A stretch of 64,000 nucleotides of DNA from Canna indica. Taxonomy: Eukaryota; Streptophyta; Magnoliopsida; Zingiberales; Cannaceae. The translations under genes and the position numbers were made by a program. The DNA lies in contig CP136894.1 of NCBI GenBank assembly GCA_034359265.1, forward strand, positions 27,000,501 to 27,064,500. Direction: 5' to 3'. The first letter of the stretch is position 1. Each line of letters begins with the position of its first letter. Below the pieces are notes generated by a model. The model searched no databases and had not been told where the DNA came from. It was given only the letters and a program-made list of their open reading frames with translations. This document shows positions 21,784 through 34,070 of this stretch, piece after piece.

Positions 21784-23252
21784 TTTACACTTAAGAAATC
21801 TGGCTATTGACGCTAGATGACTATAAGGAAACTCTAGGGTGCTTAATTATTTGGGGAAACTTGAATGTAGATAAGCTAGGTTTCACACCTAGGGAACAAC
21901 CAGCGAGCAATAGTGTGCGACTAGTATGACCCGGAATAACGGGGCCGAGTACGGGTGAATGCCCAGGATTTTTTAATACGAAAACTTTAGAACACTTTGT
22001 ATGTGTACTGTTCTTGCAATGGTCGGCTGAGAAGCATGAATGGTCAGAACGACTAATGCTTGACACGGTGGGTGATTTGGGTCTTGAGATTGCAACAACG
22101 GGTCCACTAGGTGTTAGACCCGGGTGGCAGAGGATCTTTAGGTTCTGTCAGTGGGTCACGCTGATGGTAGACCCGAGTTGGGTGGGACTAGCTATCCCTA
22201 ATCCGGTGGGTTCCTAAGACTAGTTGACCATCCCAGTCGACGGCCCGGTGATTGTTTGACCTTCCTTATATGATATGTGGGCCGTGCGGTTGGATTATTA
22301 TTATCTTGTGGTGTAGGGCCGTTTTGGTCGCGTGCATGGTATATACAGGTTGGCCTTTGAGCCAGTTGTTATATCATGACTAGATTGGATCCCTATAAGT
22401 ATAAATTGCTGACTTATATGCATGTTATTATTGGAGATTTATGTGGAGATTAGGAAGGACCGCTCACTGAGTCCCATGTGGACTCATGGTTTATCTCTCT
22501 TATTTTTGCAGAGCCCGACCAGTGAGGTGAGGCTTGGAGTCATGGTGTAGTTGGAGTGCAGGCAGTGGCGTAGATCTCGTAGCAGCGTCTAGTAGTCATA
22601 GTCATGGTGTCTAGGATTGTTTTTCTTTATATACACTGAGAGATGTTAATTTGAAAAACATGTATTCGACTTTAACTCGAGCTGGTTGTTTTTATAGTTG
22701 GTTTGTTTTGCAACTCTTTTAAAATTATTGAACCTTCTTTAAAAATTAAATAAAAGTTGCATCGTTGTTTTTATTCGCATGTTTTCGGGATAGTGTGTAT
22801 TATCGGTATCTTGTTATTCAGTGTATGTGGTAGGCTTTAGGGTAGGATATAGACCCTGGCCGGTCACGCGACCTTGAGTTGGGGCGTGATAGAAAATGTC
22901 TAGGTCATATAGTCCTCCAAGGAGCTCCCTAGGCTTAGTGAATTTCAAGGCGGTTTCTAGGTTTTCATGTTTTGGGGTTCGGTTTTGGTTTTTGGATTCT
23001 TTGCATCATAAAGAGGATTACATCACATGCTAGACACCCTAAATCTAAACTCTAACTTCCCGAAGAATCCTGAGTGCGTCGACCAATGTCCAATGTCCTT
23101 CCGATTTTCCGATTTCTCTGATATTTCCGATCGAGGACATCGAGCGCTAACCGACTTGAAACCGGAAAATATTTCTTCATTAATACATTAGTTCCATGTT
23201 TGTCATCATCAAAATCGAGATTAAGACCAAGGTTAAAAACCTTAAGCCAACA

Positions 23253-26091
23253 TTCTCCCCATTTTTGATGATGACAAACATCCTTAAGAAAATATGTCTA
23301 TTAAAGCACAAGGGACATCAACTAAGAGATTTTTTCCCCTATCAACATGCATATCTATGAAAATAAACTCCCCCTATCTATATGCATGATTTTCCTATAT
23401 TTTCTTCCCTTTTACCTATATTTTTCTCCCCCTTTTGACATCACTCAAAAAGGGCAAGAAAAGACAATCAAAAGTTAAAGTTGAAACTCTAAAAGATTTT
23501 TCAAAATCGTGAAAGTCTCAACTCAAGGGATGAAAGACAAACATCGAATAAGAGACTAAGTCATACATGATGTCCTGAAATAATAAATGAAATCCAAAAC
23601 CAAGAATCATGTAGTAACTTAAGTAATCGATATTTTCAAGTATCGGTCAAATAATCAAAAATTACTTTAGAAATAATTTTTCTCATCAAATGAGTAGAAC
23701 GATACCATAAGTGAATTTAAAATACCATACTTCAAGTCTCATTTGAAAATTTCAACGAAAATCAAAAGTATCCAAAAAAAATGAGTAAGTTGAGAAGAGT
23801 GATATTTTAGTGGTATTTTCGTAAATAACTGAGTCTTTCATGACATTTCTATATTTCATTCAAACTTTCATAATACCAAGTTATGATCTTGAAAAACATG
23901 TATATTAAGTTTGAAGTGAAAATAGTATCGTTTGATCAAAATATGAACTTAGCACGATTTCATTCAAAGTAGGCTTGAAAACATGAAAATGACTAAGTAT
24001 CAAATTTTTCTATCTACTCATGTATTCTCAAATTTAGGTACCTAGATATCTAACATGAGTGAACCTAAGTATATTAATCAAGTTTGGGCTGAAAAGAAAA
24101 TTTCTAAGTTCATTTTTCATCCTATCTTGATTTCAACCAAAAACTCATTTTTAGGATATCGCTCAAGATATCAAAATCATTTTTAGAAATGACTTCACTC
24201 AAAGAATAATGTGAACGATATTAGAAATGGAATCAAAATAGTATGCAGAAAGTTTCATTTGAAGTTTTCGACGAAAAATTAAAGTATCGGAAAGATTGAT
24301 ATTTCAAGAGGATGATACTTTGCATTTTTGAAATCCAACTCCAAAATTCCATTATAAATCCTATTCTTGATGAAAATTTCTGAATTTTTTATTGAACAAA
24401 CTAGATTTTTCAATGAAGATGCAGTTTCAAGAATTAGTTAAAAATGATTTTTTTATATTTTTCTAGAAATAACTAAAAATGCTAAATTTTCAATGATATT
24501 TCCGTAATTTTCAGTTATTTTCAAAAAGTGCTCAGTTTTCATTCAAACTTTTATGACACCACATAATGGTCATGTAAAGAGTGTATATCAAGTTTGGAAT
24601 GAAAATTATGTCATTTGTTCAAAATTTTACCTTGAATGATTTCATTCAAAAACAAGCATGTTAACATGAAATTGCTAAGTATCAATCTTTAACCTATACT
24701 CATGGTTTTTCAAACATAGACACATGAACACCTAACGTGAGTAAATCTAAACATGTTTATCAAGTTTTAGCTTAAGATGAAGTCTCTAAGATGAAAGTCT
24801 ACCTAGAGCTCATTTCATTCAAACAAGGTTTCATAAAATTTCCAAAGTATCAAAATCTTATCTACTCATGATATTTCAATCAATTATCATGCAAAATCAT
24901 TCATGAGCATAGAGAAATCATTTTATCAAGAAAATAAAGGTGTTATGCAAAATTTTCCCAAAATGAAACTCATACCTCATTTCTTGAGAAATTGCACAAT
25001 TTTCATTTTCTTTCCCAATTTTCTTTTGCCTTCCAAATTTACCACTTTCTCAACTTGCAAGTAGGCTTCATTAGTATCATAATGAAATTATATACCAACT
25101 AGCAAACTAACTTACTAAATAGAAAAGGTTTAATGCAAAGTTTCATTTAAGAATCTCAACCTATGCTAGATAGTAGAGATTCATCTTAAAGAAGTTACCA
25201 CGATATCAAAATGAATCAAAGAGATCTTAAGATATGAAATATTTGAAGAATAAGATCTCTAAACATGTTTAACTAGTTTGGACTTAAAAGGTCTCTAATA
25301 ATAAGTATCAACCTAGAGCAAGTTTCATTCAATGAAATTTGCCTAAGTACTAAAATTCTACCTACTCATGAGAATTCAAGGATTTATCATGCAATTTTAA
25401 TCATGAGTATTGAGACATCATTAATACATGAATATTCAATTATTATACAAAGATTTTTGCAAAATTAAACCCATACCTCATTTTTAGAAATTTTGCCAAA
25501 CTTGTCTTTTTACTTTCAATTTCAATAGCCTTCCATTTTATCATAACTTGCAAGCAATATTCATTAGTAGGATAATGAAAATGTAACTACTAGCAAGTTA
25601 TTAAACTAAGTAGCAAAGAGATGGATCAATTATCGATATCAAAGTCTACTTTTCTAAATAGTTACAAATTCGTTTCAAAATGAAATCAAGTGCTATCAAA
25701 ACAAATTTTAAGATATCACAAGTGAAATATAAATGAAAACATGATCTCCAACCCTTCATATTATTTGAAAACCGAAAGGCCACAATTAGCCTACGATTTA
25801 GAACCGCATGGTCGCTTAGGCCCGTTATAGGCCACATAGGACTCCGAAGAGACCGAAAATCAAAAATCAAAAACATTTTTCAAAGAACTCTTTAGCAAGA
25901 GAGGGGAAAACAACTCAAATTAAACATGTATCATAACTCCAACTTAAATAAAACAAACCAAAGTAAGAAGATGATACAAAATATACCTAGATGCCAATTT
26001 CCATACCTATGGCTTCATGATTGTTTGAAGTTGCAACCGAGGAATGATACTTCATTTTAGTCCATGGTCAACTTCAACTCTTTAATTTCCA
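23253..26091 (-). other. G2 AT-rich noncoding region in place of pol
   Basis: About 2.84 kb has no coding potential. It begins with the complement of a polypurine tract at 23253-23266, then the inverted CATGCATAT arms near 23335-23390 with actccccctat copies between them. Degenerate repeats follow, of the same kind as in G1 (aaacatgtttatcaagttt, cctactcatga, catttcattcaa), with the conserved hairpin block at 25740-25860. Nothing else is recognised. Confidence 0.75.
25741..25860 (-). ncRNA. Conserved two-hairpin block, copy in G2
   Basis: In minus-strand sense, hairpin 1 is at 25839-25854 (GGTCTC, loop TTCG, GAGTCC, with one mismatch). Hairpin 2 is at 25819-25833 (GGCC, seven-base loop, GGCC). 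The outer pair of hairpin 2 is G-C here but A-T in G1 and G3. The block sits about 230 bp downstream of the gag stop. Confidence 0.5.
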
Positions 26092-27783
26092 TTACCATTG
26101 TGTGGTGGCTCCCCCTTCAAAAGAGCATAAAACTTTTGGTACCCAAATGACTTTGGGTCCTTGGGGGTTAGATGGCCTAGGAATCCAAAGTGTCCTAGCT
26201 ATACTTGGATTTTTCTTGAATGCACAATCATAAATAGCATGGCCAAAAATTCCACAACAAAAACAATGTCCATTGAATTTCTTTTCATTTTTGCTATGGA
26301 CATTAGATCTATCATTAGAATGCTTGACATGTGAAACATTTTTCAATTCGTTTACTTTCATATTTAAGGACACAACCTCATTTTTCAATGAATCAAGAGA
26401 TTGACATAAGGCTTTAGATTGAGATTTCAAATTATTGTTTTGACTTATAATTTTTGAATTCTTAAGTTTCAAATTTTCATTCTCAAACTTTAAGTCCTTA
26501 AGCTCAAGTTTCAACCTATCATGTGAAGAATCAAAAGAACTAGATTTCATTCTCTCATTTTCTAGTTTTAATTCATCCACATGCGAGTTAAGCCTTATAT
26601 TATCTTTCTTCAATCTTTTATTTTCATTATCCTTTTTAACAAGCAAGGCATATATTTTCTTGTATTCATCTACTAACTCATTATATGATATGTCAAGAGA
26701 ACTAGTAGAGCTAACATTATTATTATCATTAGCATGACTAGAAGGAGAAGAGTGTACCTCATCATTAACATCCATGAGGCAAACTTTTGAAGTAGCTTCA
26801 TGGTCATGAAAAGAGGATGCTTCACTTGAGTAAGATGTGGAGGTGGAAGCACTTGACCTCTTCCTTGCTTTGTTCAGCATTGTAGGGCAATTTTTCTTCA
26901 CATGCCCCTTTTCCTAGCAAGCATGACAAATCACCTTTCATTTTCCGCTCTTAGAGTTTCTCATTTGACTAGAAGCACTATGAGCATCAAAACCGAGATT
27001 AGTAGTAGGTGAGTGACCATTAGGGGCGGCAGATATGGGCACGACACGATAGCACGACATGGGCACGACACGATAATTGCGGGCCGGGCCGAAAAAATTG
27101 GCCTGATAAGCTTATTGGGCCGTGCCGGGCCGGGCCAGCACGATAACATTGCGGGCCGGCGTGGGTCGGCTCTTATCGGGCTGGCCCGGCCCGTTTGGCC
27201 CTCAAAGTATTTAAAAAATATTTAAAGTCTAGTTTAGTGCTTGTTTAGTGCTTTAAAACTGAAGGTGAAGTTAATCTATGGAGTTTTTCATTCCAAATGT
27301 CATATTTGATGCTTATTTAGACTCTCAAATATTTTAAATTATTTTTTTTTACAATTTTTTAGCAATTTTTTGTTGATAAACGGGCTTGCGGGCCGTGCCG
27401 AGAATTTCTGGGCCACTGAGTTAGCGAGCAGGGCTGGGCCAGCACGCCACCTTATCGTGCCGGGCCGGCCCGTTTTGCCACCTCTAGTGACCATTGTCAT
27501 CACCACCTTCATCAAAAGTGTCAATCTCTTCGATTTTGGCATAATCATATAAAATATTTAAAATGACCCATAAATCATAAGCCGAAGAGCAATGCATAAC
27601 TTTATCTAGGATGCCATTTGGTAACGTGCAAAGAATATAATTCATGGCATCTCCATTATACTTAAACATTTCCATATCTAATTCACTCCAAGCATGCATG
27701 TCAACCTTAGGTTCAATGAATTCTAACTTTAGGTTTGAGGGATCGAACCCAGGAGGTGAAGACGCTAAACTCTCTAGTGCCAT
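26092..27783 (-). pseudogene. gag: G2 gag, two zinc knuckles, split by a hAT MITE
   Basis: The start codon is at 27781-27783 (MALESLASSPP). The N-terminal domain contains the conserved LEFIEPKVDMHAW and FKYNGDAMNYILCTLPNGI stretches, but about 20 residues between PSN and LEFIEP are missing compared with G3. The MITE at 27021-27486 lies after GGDDNGH. The first knuckle region near 26915 has a stop within it (CHAC-stop-EKGHVKKNC). The Lys/Asn-rich coiled coil runs from about 26800 to 26330. The second knuckle, CFCCGIFGHAIYDC, near 26240, is intact. The end carries repeated WIPR/WVPK and a stop at 26092. The product would be a capsid/RNA-binding protein. No protease follows. Confidence 0.88.
27021..27486. 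mobile_element. hAT-type MITE, 466 bp, 8-bp TSD gtgaccat
   Basis: The terminal inverted repeats are TAGGGGCGGCA on the left and TGCCACCTCTA on the right (two mismatches). The octamer gtgaccat is exact at 27013-27020 and 27487-27494. Eight-base duplications and TAGGGGTGGCA-type ends are characteristic of hAT transposons. Inside the ends are GC-rich inverted segments made of gggccgggccggcacga repeats, around an AT-rich core with no transposase. It is non-autonomous and lies in the G2 gag gene. Confidence 0.88.
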
Positions 27784-27837
27784 TTTTCAGATCGAGAGAC
27801 GATGTAGAGGAGATGGTGAAATCGCAATCTACGCCCC

Positions 27838-27849
27838 GCTCTGATACCA
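27838..27849 (-). promoter_or_regulatory. G2 primer-binding site (initiator Met tRNA)
   Basis: On the minus strand this reads TGGTATCAGAGC, 2 bp after the 5' LTR end at 27852. It is the complement of the 3' end of plant initiator-Met tRNA, the usual primer of copia elements. Confidence 0.9.
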
Positions 27850-27851
27850 AT

Positions 27852-29492
27852 TGTTGTTGAAATGACCACACTACAAGGGGGGTGAATAGTGTGTTAACTA
27901 ATCAATTAGCCTAAATCTGATTTTAATGGTTTCTTAAGTTACTTAGACAATTCATAATTGACGACTAAATGTGGAAGCGAGTAATAAAGATAAGCAACGC
28001 GATACACAAAGAAAACAATGCTAACACAAGTATTTATAGTGGTTCGGCCCCAATGCCTACTCCACTACCTAAGGACACTGCTTAGGATTTGCAAACGTAG
28101 CTTTACTAGATTATATCGTTTCCCTTACAAAGAGGACTTTACATCGGTAAGTATCCGCTCTCAAACCGAAGGCAGTTCCACACCCGGAAGTATCCCGCCT
28201 TCCTATCGAGAGCACTCTCCCACCTCCACCTAAGGGACAACTTAACTAATCCTAGTAAACTAAATTTACAATGGTGGATTTAAGCCTTAACACCAAGGCT
28301 ACCACCAACTCAATCAACCTAGCACTCTAGGTTTACACAAACTCACATACAATGAAATAACAAGAAAATACAACACAGAATGGAGCAATAAATCAAACAG
28401 TAAATTACTTAGCTCCACAATAAGATTCCTAGCTTCCTCTTGAAGCCTTGGATGATGAAACAATGAAGGTAAGGCCCAATCAAAGAGATGAAAGGTTCAA
28501 GCTAGGGTTTTCACAAGATTGGCTCAATGAGGGCTTAGGATTGATCAAAAGAATGTCTAAAAGGTAGTAGAAGTGATCAAGATAGGGGAGGAAGGCTCTC
28601 ATGGACTTATATTTATAGGCCATGAAGAGAAGAGAAACACCTCTATTCTCAACAGGCGAATTTTTGCCCGTTATCGACCGCCGGTCGATCGCCGATCGAC
28701 CGACCAAGCGATCGCCCGAGCGATCGAATCATTTTGCCCATTTTGGTCAATGTTCAGTCGATCGAATGTTTTATCGAAATGCCGCCGGTCGAGCAGCCGG
28801 TCGATCGAACCTGGGTAGGGCAGTTTGGTTAGGCTGGATTTTCTGCTCGTTTGGGTTCAGTCTTTGCTAAGTCTACTTATATAACATTTACTAAGTTTAA
28901 AACATAAATGTTATATAAGGATTACCCCCCATTTGGATTCAATAAAAATATCTAAAAAATCAAAATCCTTAAGAAACAAAATCTAGTTTTTGGGGTCTAG
29001 TAGAAATTCCTGAAAAATAAAAATTTTCTATTGTCCTGGGTCAAATATGGGTATGCTAAAGGCTTTCAAAAATTCTTTTAAAATACCTCGCTATCTAGTT
29101 TTTACCCAAGGAACAATTATCGCCATTTTTGTGTCAAGAAAATGTCTAGATCATATAGCTCTCCAAGGAGCTCCCTAGGCATAGTGAATTTCATGGCGGT
29201 TTTCGAGTTTTCATATTTTGGGATTCGGGTTTGGTTTTTGGGTTCTTTGCATCATAAAGAGTATTACATCACATGATAGACACCCTAAACCTAAACTCTA
29301 ACATCCCAAAGAATCTCGAGCGCATCGACCAGCGTCCTTTCGATTTTTTGATTTCTTCGATATTTCCGATCGAGGACATCGAGCGCTAATGGACTTAGAA
29401 CCTGAAAAAATTTCTTAATGAATACATTAGTTCCATGTTTGTTTTCATCAAAACTGATATTAAGACCAAGGTTGAAAACCTTAGGCCAACAA
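27852..29492 (-). repeat. G2 5' LTR (complete, ~1.64 kb)
   Basis: The left end is TGTTGTTGAAATG, next to the primer site, and the right end ends ggccaaca before the TSD ataag. It contains, in minus-strand order, the U3 start, a palindrome-rich tract (28676-28808), an imperfect hairpin near 28650, a TATA-like box (minus-strand reading of 28610-28617) and the conserved ggagtagg...ccgaaccactataa block near 28050. It is the best uninterrupted reference for the family's LTR. Confidence 0.9.
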
Positions 29493-29497
29493 TAAGG

Positions 29498-31074
29498 GCC
29501 TTCCTAATTTGGGGGCAAGCTTGCCTTCTTCGACTAGTTTTCTCTGTGGCTCGATCGTCCATAGGACTAGATCGCCTTCCGTAAAGTTCATTGGCCTGAC
29601 ACGTTTGTCGTATTTTTGGGCAATTCAGAGCTTCATCTCCTCTTCTCTGTTGCAATTGCTGATCTGTGAATTGAGTCCCATTGTCGCTAACGAGTTCTCA
29701 TGGTATTCCGAATCTGCAGATGATATTCTTCGAGAAGAACATTTGGACTTTATCTGTTGCAATCGTTGTTACGGGTTCAGCTTTTATCCACTTGGTTAAG
29801 AAGTCGATTGCTATGACCAAGAACATGAATTGCCCAAGTGCTAGGGTAAAAGGACCGAGAATGTCTATACCCTATTTGTGGAACAGCCAACTGACGTCTG
29901 AGCTGTGTAAGGGTTTAGGGTATAGTTGAGAAACTTTCGATAACCATTAGCATTTGTCGCATTTTTTGTCGTAAAGGCCGCAATCTATCATCATAGTCGG
30001 CCAGAAATAGCCGGCTCAGAGGATTTTGGCTGCTAGCGACCTTCCTCCGATGTGGTTACCACAGATGCCATCATGGACCTCTGCCATTATAGTGGTTATT
30101 CGAGGGTGGGCGACATACTTGATGAGTGGTTGGGAAAGCCCTCTTTTATAAAGCTGGTTATCATGGAGCGTGTAATACCTTGTCATTCTTTTGAATCTGC
30201 CCGGGTTGGGGGTGCCTTTCTGGATTTCACCTTTCTTGAGGTAATTGATGTAAGGGGTTCTCCAATCCGTGCCTTGTTCAATTGTTTGGACTTCGGCCAT
30301 GGTGTCAGCCAGTTGGATGCTCGGGTGCCCGAGGACTTGCTGAATGACCGACCTATTATTCTGGGGTTTTTTGGTGCTACCAAGTTTGGATAGGAAGTCG
30401 GCCTGAGTGTTTTCATCTCGTTGTATATGCTGGCTGATTATACAACTATCAAAATTAGTAATTAATGATTGTACTAGCGCAAGTTACCTTTCGAGTGAAG
30501 GATCTCTAGCTTGGTAGGTGTCGTTGACTAGCTTGCCCTATGACAAGCTGCGAGTCACTTTTTACAATAATGCTTCGAGCTTTTACCTCTTGCGTGAGTT
30601 TTAATCCAGTTATTAGAGCTTCGTACTCCACTTGATTATTGTTGGCTTTAAACTAAAATTGAAGGGATTGTTCTAGTGCGATTCAGTGACCATTTTCCAA
30701 AATGATGTCTGCCTCGCCTCCCTTTTCATTGTAAGCGCCATCCACGAACAACGTTCAGGTTTCCCCCTGGTTGGGAGTATCTCCTTGGTTGGTGAACTCG
30801 GCAACAAAATCGGATAGTGCATGGGCCTTGATGGGACCTCTAGGTTGATATTTGATGTTGAATTCTGAAAGCTCCACCGACTACTATATCATTCATCCCA
30901 CGAGTTCGGGCTTGGTTAACCCCTGCAAGATGGGCTACTCAGTGCGTACCTGAATGTTGTGGCTCTAGAAGTATGGGCTCAATCTTCGAGCCAAAATGAC
31001 TAGGGCAAATGCGAGTTTTTTGAGCTTTTATCTGACTTCCGGTCCTTGGAGATCTTTGCTAATGAAGTAAATTA
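29498..31074 (-). pseudogene. pol: Tat-type gypsy pol: RT end, RNase H, integrase (fragment 3 of 3)
   Basis: Read on the minus strand from 31074, the order is the reverse transcriptase/RNase H connection (YFISKDLQGPE, then PELVG and VELSEFNIKYQPRG), and a second, Tat-type RNase H with FKANNNQVEYEAL near 30640. The H2C2 integrase finger (CGNHIGG...CGLYDKKCDKC) lies near 29960-30070. The integrase core has GIDILGPF and SDNGTQF near 29690, and the C-terminal part near 29500-29610 has KRVRPMNF and EGDLVL. After SDNGTQF about 100 or more residues are deleted. Stops and frameshifts are frequent. The lineage is assigned from NNNQVEYEAL and the duplicated RNase H style of Tat/Athila elements. Confidence 0.85.
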
Positions 31075-31265
31075 TGACAATATAGGTCTCTAAGAGAACT
31101 TCTATTAAGGATAGTTGCATAGGGAGTTGCAACTGCTATTGCAATTGCTTTTAGTAGCAAAATAAGAACCAAAACAAAAATCATACGCAAACACAAAGGT
31201 TTGTTTACGCAGTTCAGTGAAATAGCATGTCACTTAATCTACGGGGTACTCATCGGACAGATGCC

Positions 31266-32858
31266 TATTGGTGAAATGGCCTACACTAGAGGGGGGGTGA
31301 ATAGTATGTTATGTAAACTTTTCGCCTAATTCCGATTTTAATCCTTTACCTGATTACTTAGGCAATTCACAAATCGAGTAGTAAGCGAAAGCAAGATATA
31401 AATGATAAGCAATAAGAAATGCGAGGTAAACAATGCTAACACAATTATTTATAGTGGTTCGGCCCCAATGCCTACTCCACTACCTAAGCACCCCGCTTAG
31501 AATTTCCAAAGTAGATATACTAGATTATATCGTTTCCCTTAGAAAGAGGACTTTACACCGGAAAGTCTTCGATCTCAAACCAAAGGCACTTCCACACCTA
31601 GAAGTATCTCGTCTTCCTACCGAGAGCACTCTCCCACCTCAACCTAAGGGACAACTCAACTAATCCTAGTAAACTAAGTTTACAATGGTGGATTTAAGCC
31701 TTAACACCAAGGCAACCACCAACTCAATCAAACCTAGCAACCTAGGTTTACGCAAATGATATACAATCAAAATAAACAACAAAATACAATAACAATTAGA
31801 GCAATAAATCAAACAATAAGTACTTGGCTCCAAAACAAACTCCCTAGTCATCTTGATGCCTTGAGAAGATGAATCTATGAAGCTTGAAGGCTAAATCAAC
31901 AAGTGGAGATCAAAACTAGGGCTTTTGCAAGGATGACTCAATGGAAGCTTGTAGAAATACTTAGGATCACTCTTTGAGGCATGGAAGCATCATGGAAGGC
32001 TTGGAAGAGAGTTTGGGGTGGGTATTTATAACCCCCCAAACAAGATGGCTCATCAACGGGCATTTTTCTGCCCATTGCCGACGCCCGGTCGCTTGCCCAT
32101 CGATCGTCAATCGATCGATCGAGCGACAGCCGAGCGACTGAAGACATTCTTCCCATTCTGGGCGTCGGTCGATCGACTGAAGCTGGGCAGGGAAGATTTT
32201 GTTGCTTGTTTATTTTTCTGCTCGTTTGTTCATTTATGGGTTTCGTCTTCACTATGTCTACTTATATAACATTTCGCTAATTTAATAACTTTAAAACATA
32301 AATGATATATAAGTATTACCCCCCATTTGGATTCAATAAAAATATCTAAAAAATCAAAATATTTAAGAATCAAAATCTAACTTTTGGGGTCTAGTACAAA
32401 TTTTCGAAAATCGAAACTTTTATAATCTCCCGGGTCAAATATGGGTAGGCTAAAGACTTCCAAAAAATCCTTAAAAATATCTCGTTATCTAGTTTTTATC
32501 TAGAAAATGTATAGATTATGTAGCCCTCCAAGGAGCTCCCTAGGCTTAGTGAATTTCAGGGCGTTTTCAAATTTTTTGGTTTTTTGTGTTTAGGGGTTCG
32601 GGATTGGTTTTCTGGGTTCTTATGCATCATCATGAGGATTTACAACACAAGCAAGACGCCCTAGATCTAAACTTTAACTTCCCAAAGAATCCCGAGCGTC
32701 GACGAGCGTCCTTGCCGATTTCTCCGATTTTTTTGATCGGGGACGTCGTGCGCAAACCGATGTGGAACCTGAAAATAACTCTCTATGAAATCATTAGTTC
32801 CATGTTTGTTATCATCAAAACCGAGATTAAGACCAAGGTTGAAAACCTTAGGCCAATA
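31266..32858 (-). repeat. G3 3' LTR (complete, 1,593 bp)
   Basis: The outer end is TATTGGTGAAATGG (decayed from TG) and the inner end is ...ttaggccaata, followed by the complement of a polypurine tract (atctcccccttttt, 32859-32872). It contains the palindrome-rich tract at 32085-32192, a nine-base inverted repeat at 32054-32077 and a TATA-like box in minus-strand reading at 32023-32030. Confidence 0.9.
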
Positions 32859-33651
32859 ATCTCCCCCTTTTTGATGATGACAAACATCCTTAAGAAATTA
32901 TCTACAATTAAACATAGAGGATATCAAACACGGGATTTCTCCCCCTATCAACATGAAAGTCTCAACTCAAGGGATTAAAACCAAACATCGAATAAGAGAC
33001 TAAGTCATACATGATATTGAGAAATGATAAATGAAATCAAAAACCAAGAATCATGTAGTTACTTAAATATCGATATTTTCAAGTGTCGGTCAAAATATCA
33101 AAAATCATTTTAGAAATGATTCTTTTTCGGCTAATAGTGAGAACGATACCAAAAATAGAATTATGATATCATACTAGAAGTCTCATTTTAAAATATTAAC
33201 GAAAATCCAAAGTATTTGAAAAAGATGAGTAATTTTGAGAAGACATACTTTAGTGGCATTTTCGTAAATATTAGATATTTCTCAAAATTTTCAGTTTTCA
33301 TTCGAACTTTCCAAATATCAAGAAATAATCATTTAAAGCATGTTTATCATGTTTGAAATAAAAAGAATGTTATTTGATCAAAATAGGTATGAAAATATGA
33401 AAATGCTAAGTATCAAATTTCGCTATCTACTCATGTTTTCTCTAACTTAGGCATCTAGACTTCTAACTTAGGGCTTAAAATGAAATTTCTAAGTCACTTT
33501 GTTGACTTAGGTCAAGGTATACTTCAAGTTTACAAGAATCAAACTTTTAAATCCTTATAAAATTATATTTTTGACAAAAATTTTTGAAAGTTTAACTGGA
33601 CAAACTAGATTTTTCATGGAATTTACAGGTTCAAGAATCAATCAAAAACTA

Positions 33652-34070
33652 GGAAGCACGGACACTCCGTAGAACTACCGTGTCCGCGTGTCTGACACAT
33701 CACGGTGTCCGACACACGAAGACACTCGTCCGACACACTTGTCCCATATGTCCAAGAGTATTTTAAAAAAATTCACTCAGACACGGCCCGGACACGACCT
33801 AAAAAAATTCGGACACGGCCGAACATGCTAATTTAGAAATTTTTTGTGAGATGTCAATAGATATTGTGCTTCATACTTTTGAATGGGGCTTAGAAATAGT
33901 AAGTGTTGACACGAGAAATTATCTTGAATACATCATATATTCTGAAAGGGTCCTAGAAAACTCTAAAAATTGGTAGTTTCACATCAATGAAAATATCATG
34001 ATATTATATATATATAGTCATTTGAAGTTGATGTGTCCTCGTGTCCGTGTCGGTGTTTGTGCGTCATAGG
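33652..34070. mobile_element. Possible MITE with cggacac-rich ends, 419 bp
   Basis: The stretch is absent from the corresponding part of G1, G2 and G4, so it is an insertion. Its ends are rich in cggacacgg/ccgtgtccg repeats in inverted arrangement (ggaagcacggacac on the left, gtgtcggtgtttgtgcgtc on the right). It is flanked by near-identical decamers, tcaaaaacta at 33642-33651 and tcaaaaatta at 34071-34080. The superfamily (Mutator-like or hAT) is undecided because the exact ends are uncertain. Confidence 0.55.

Larger units (their letters stand above)
15890..22891 (+). mobile_element. Truncated Tekay LTR T2 carrying two inverted solo LTRs
   Basis: The Tekay LTR sequence is 15890-16448, 19219-19294 and 21784-22891, about 1.73 kb. 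It lacks the LTR start but keeps the terminal part ending ggccggtcacgcgacc...gtgata. It has no internal coding region. The left junction is abrupt inside the G2 LTR and no TSD can be seen, because both element and host sequence were deleted there. It matches T3's 3' LTR around 42340 and 43100-44230. Confidence 0.75.
15085..23252 (-). repeat. G2 3' LTR, split by truncated Tekay LTR T2
   Basis: The two LTR parts, 15085-15889 and 22892-23252, correspond to 27852-28645 and about 29135-29492 of the G2 5' LTR. About 485 bp of LTR is absent at the junction, lost with the left end of T2. The left part includes a run of at least 14 G at about 15111-15124, a likely slippage expansion of the shorter G run in sister copies. 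The inner end ends aagccaaca, followed by the complement of the polypurine tract at 23253-23266. Confidence 0.8.
15085..29492 (-). mobile_element. Gag-only LTR retrotransposon G2, TSD ataag
   Basis: This minus-strand element is about 6.9 kb without its passengers. The 3' LTR lies at 15085-15889 and 22892-23252 (interrupted), the noncoding region at 23253-26091, gag at 26092-27783 (split by a hAT MITE), the primer site at 27838-27849 and the 5' LTR at 27852-29492. The TSD ataag is exact at 15080-15084 and 29493-29497. It entered the Tat pol gene. Like G1, G3 and G4 it has no pol. The outer end at 15085 has decayed from TG to TT. Confidence 0.85.

Noticed and set aside
21821..22217. Short open frames in Tekay LTRs as host genes (also 9048-9266, 17899-18235, 42431-42724)
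   Set aside because: They lie within LTR sequence repeated elsewhere in the window, differ between copies and carry no domain.
29493..31074. Host gene with RNase H and integrase domains
   Set aside because: The domain order, stops and junctions show a decayed gypsy pol continuing into 15017-15084 and 1394-1456.
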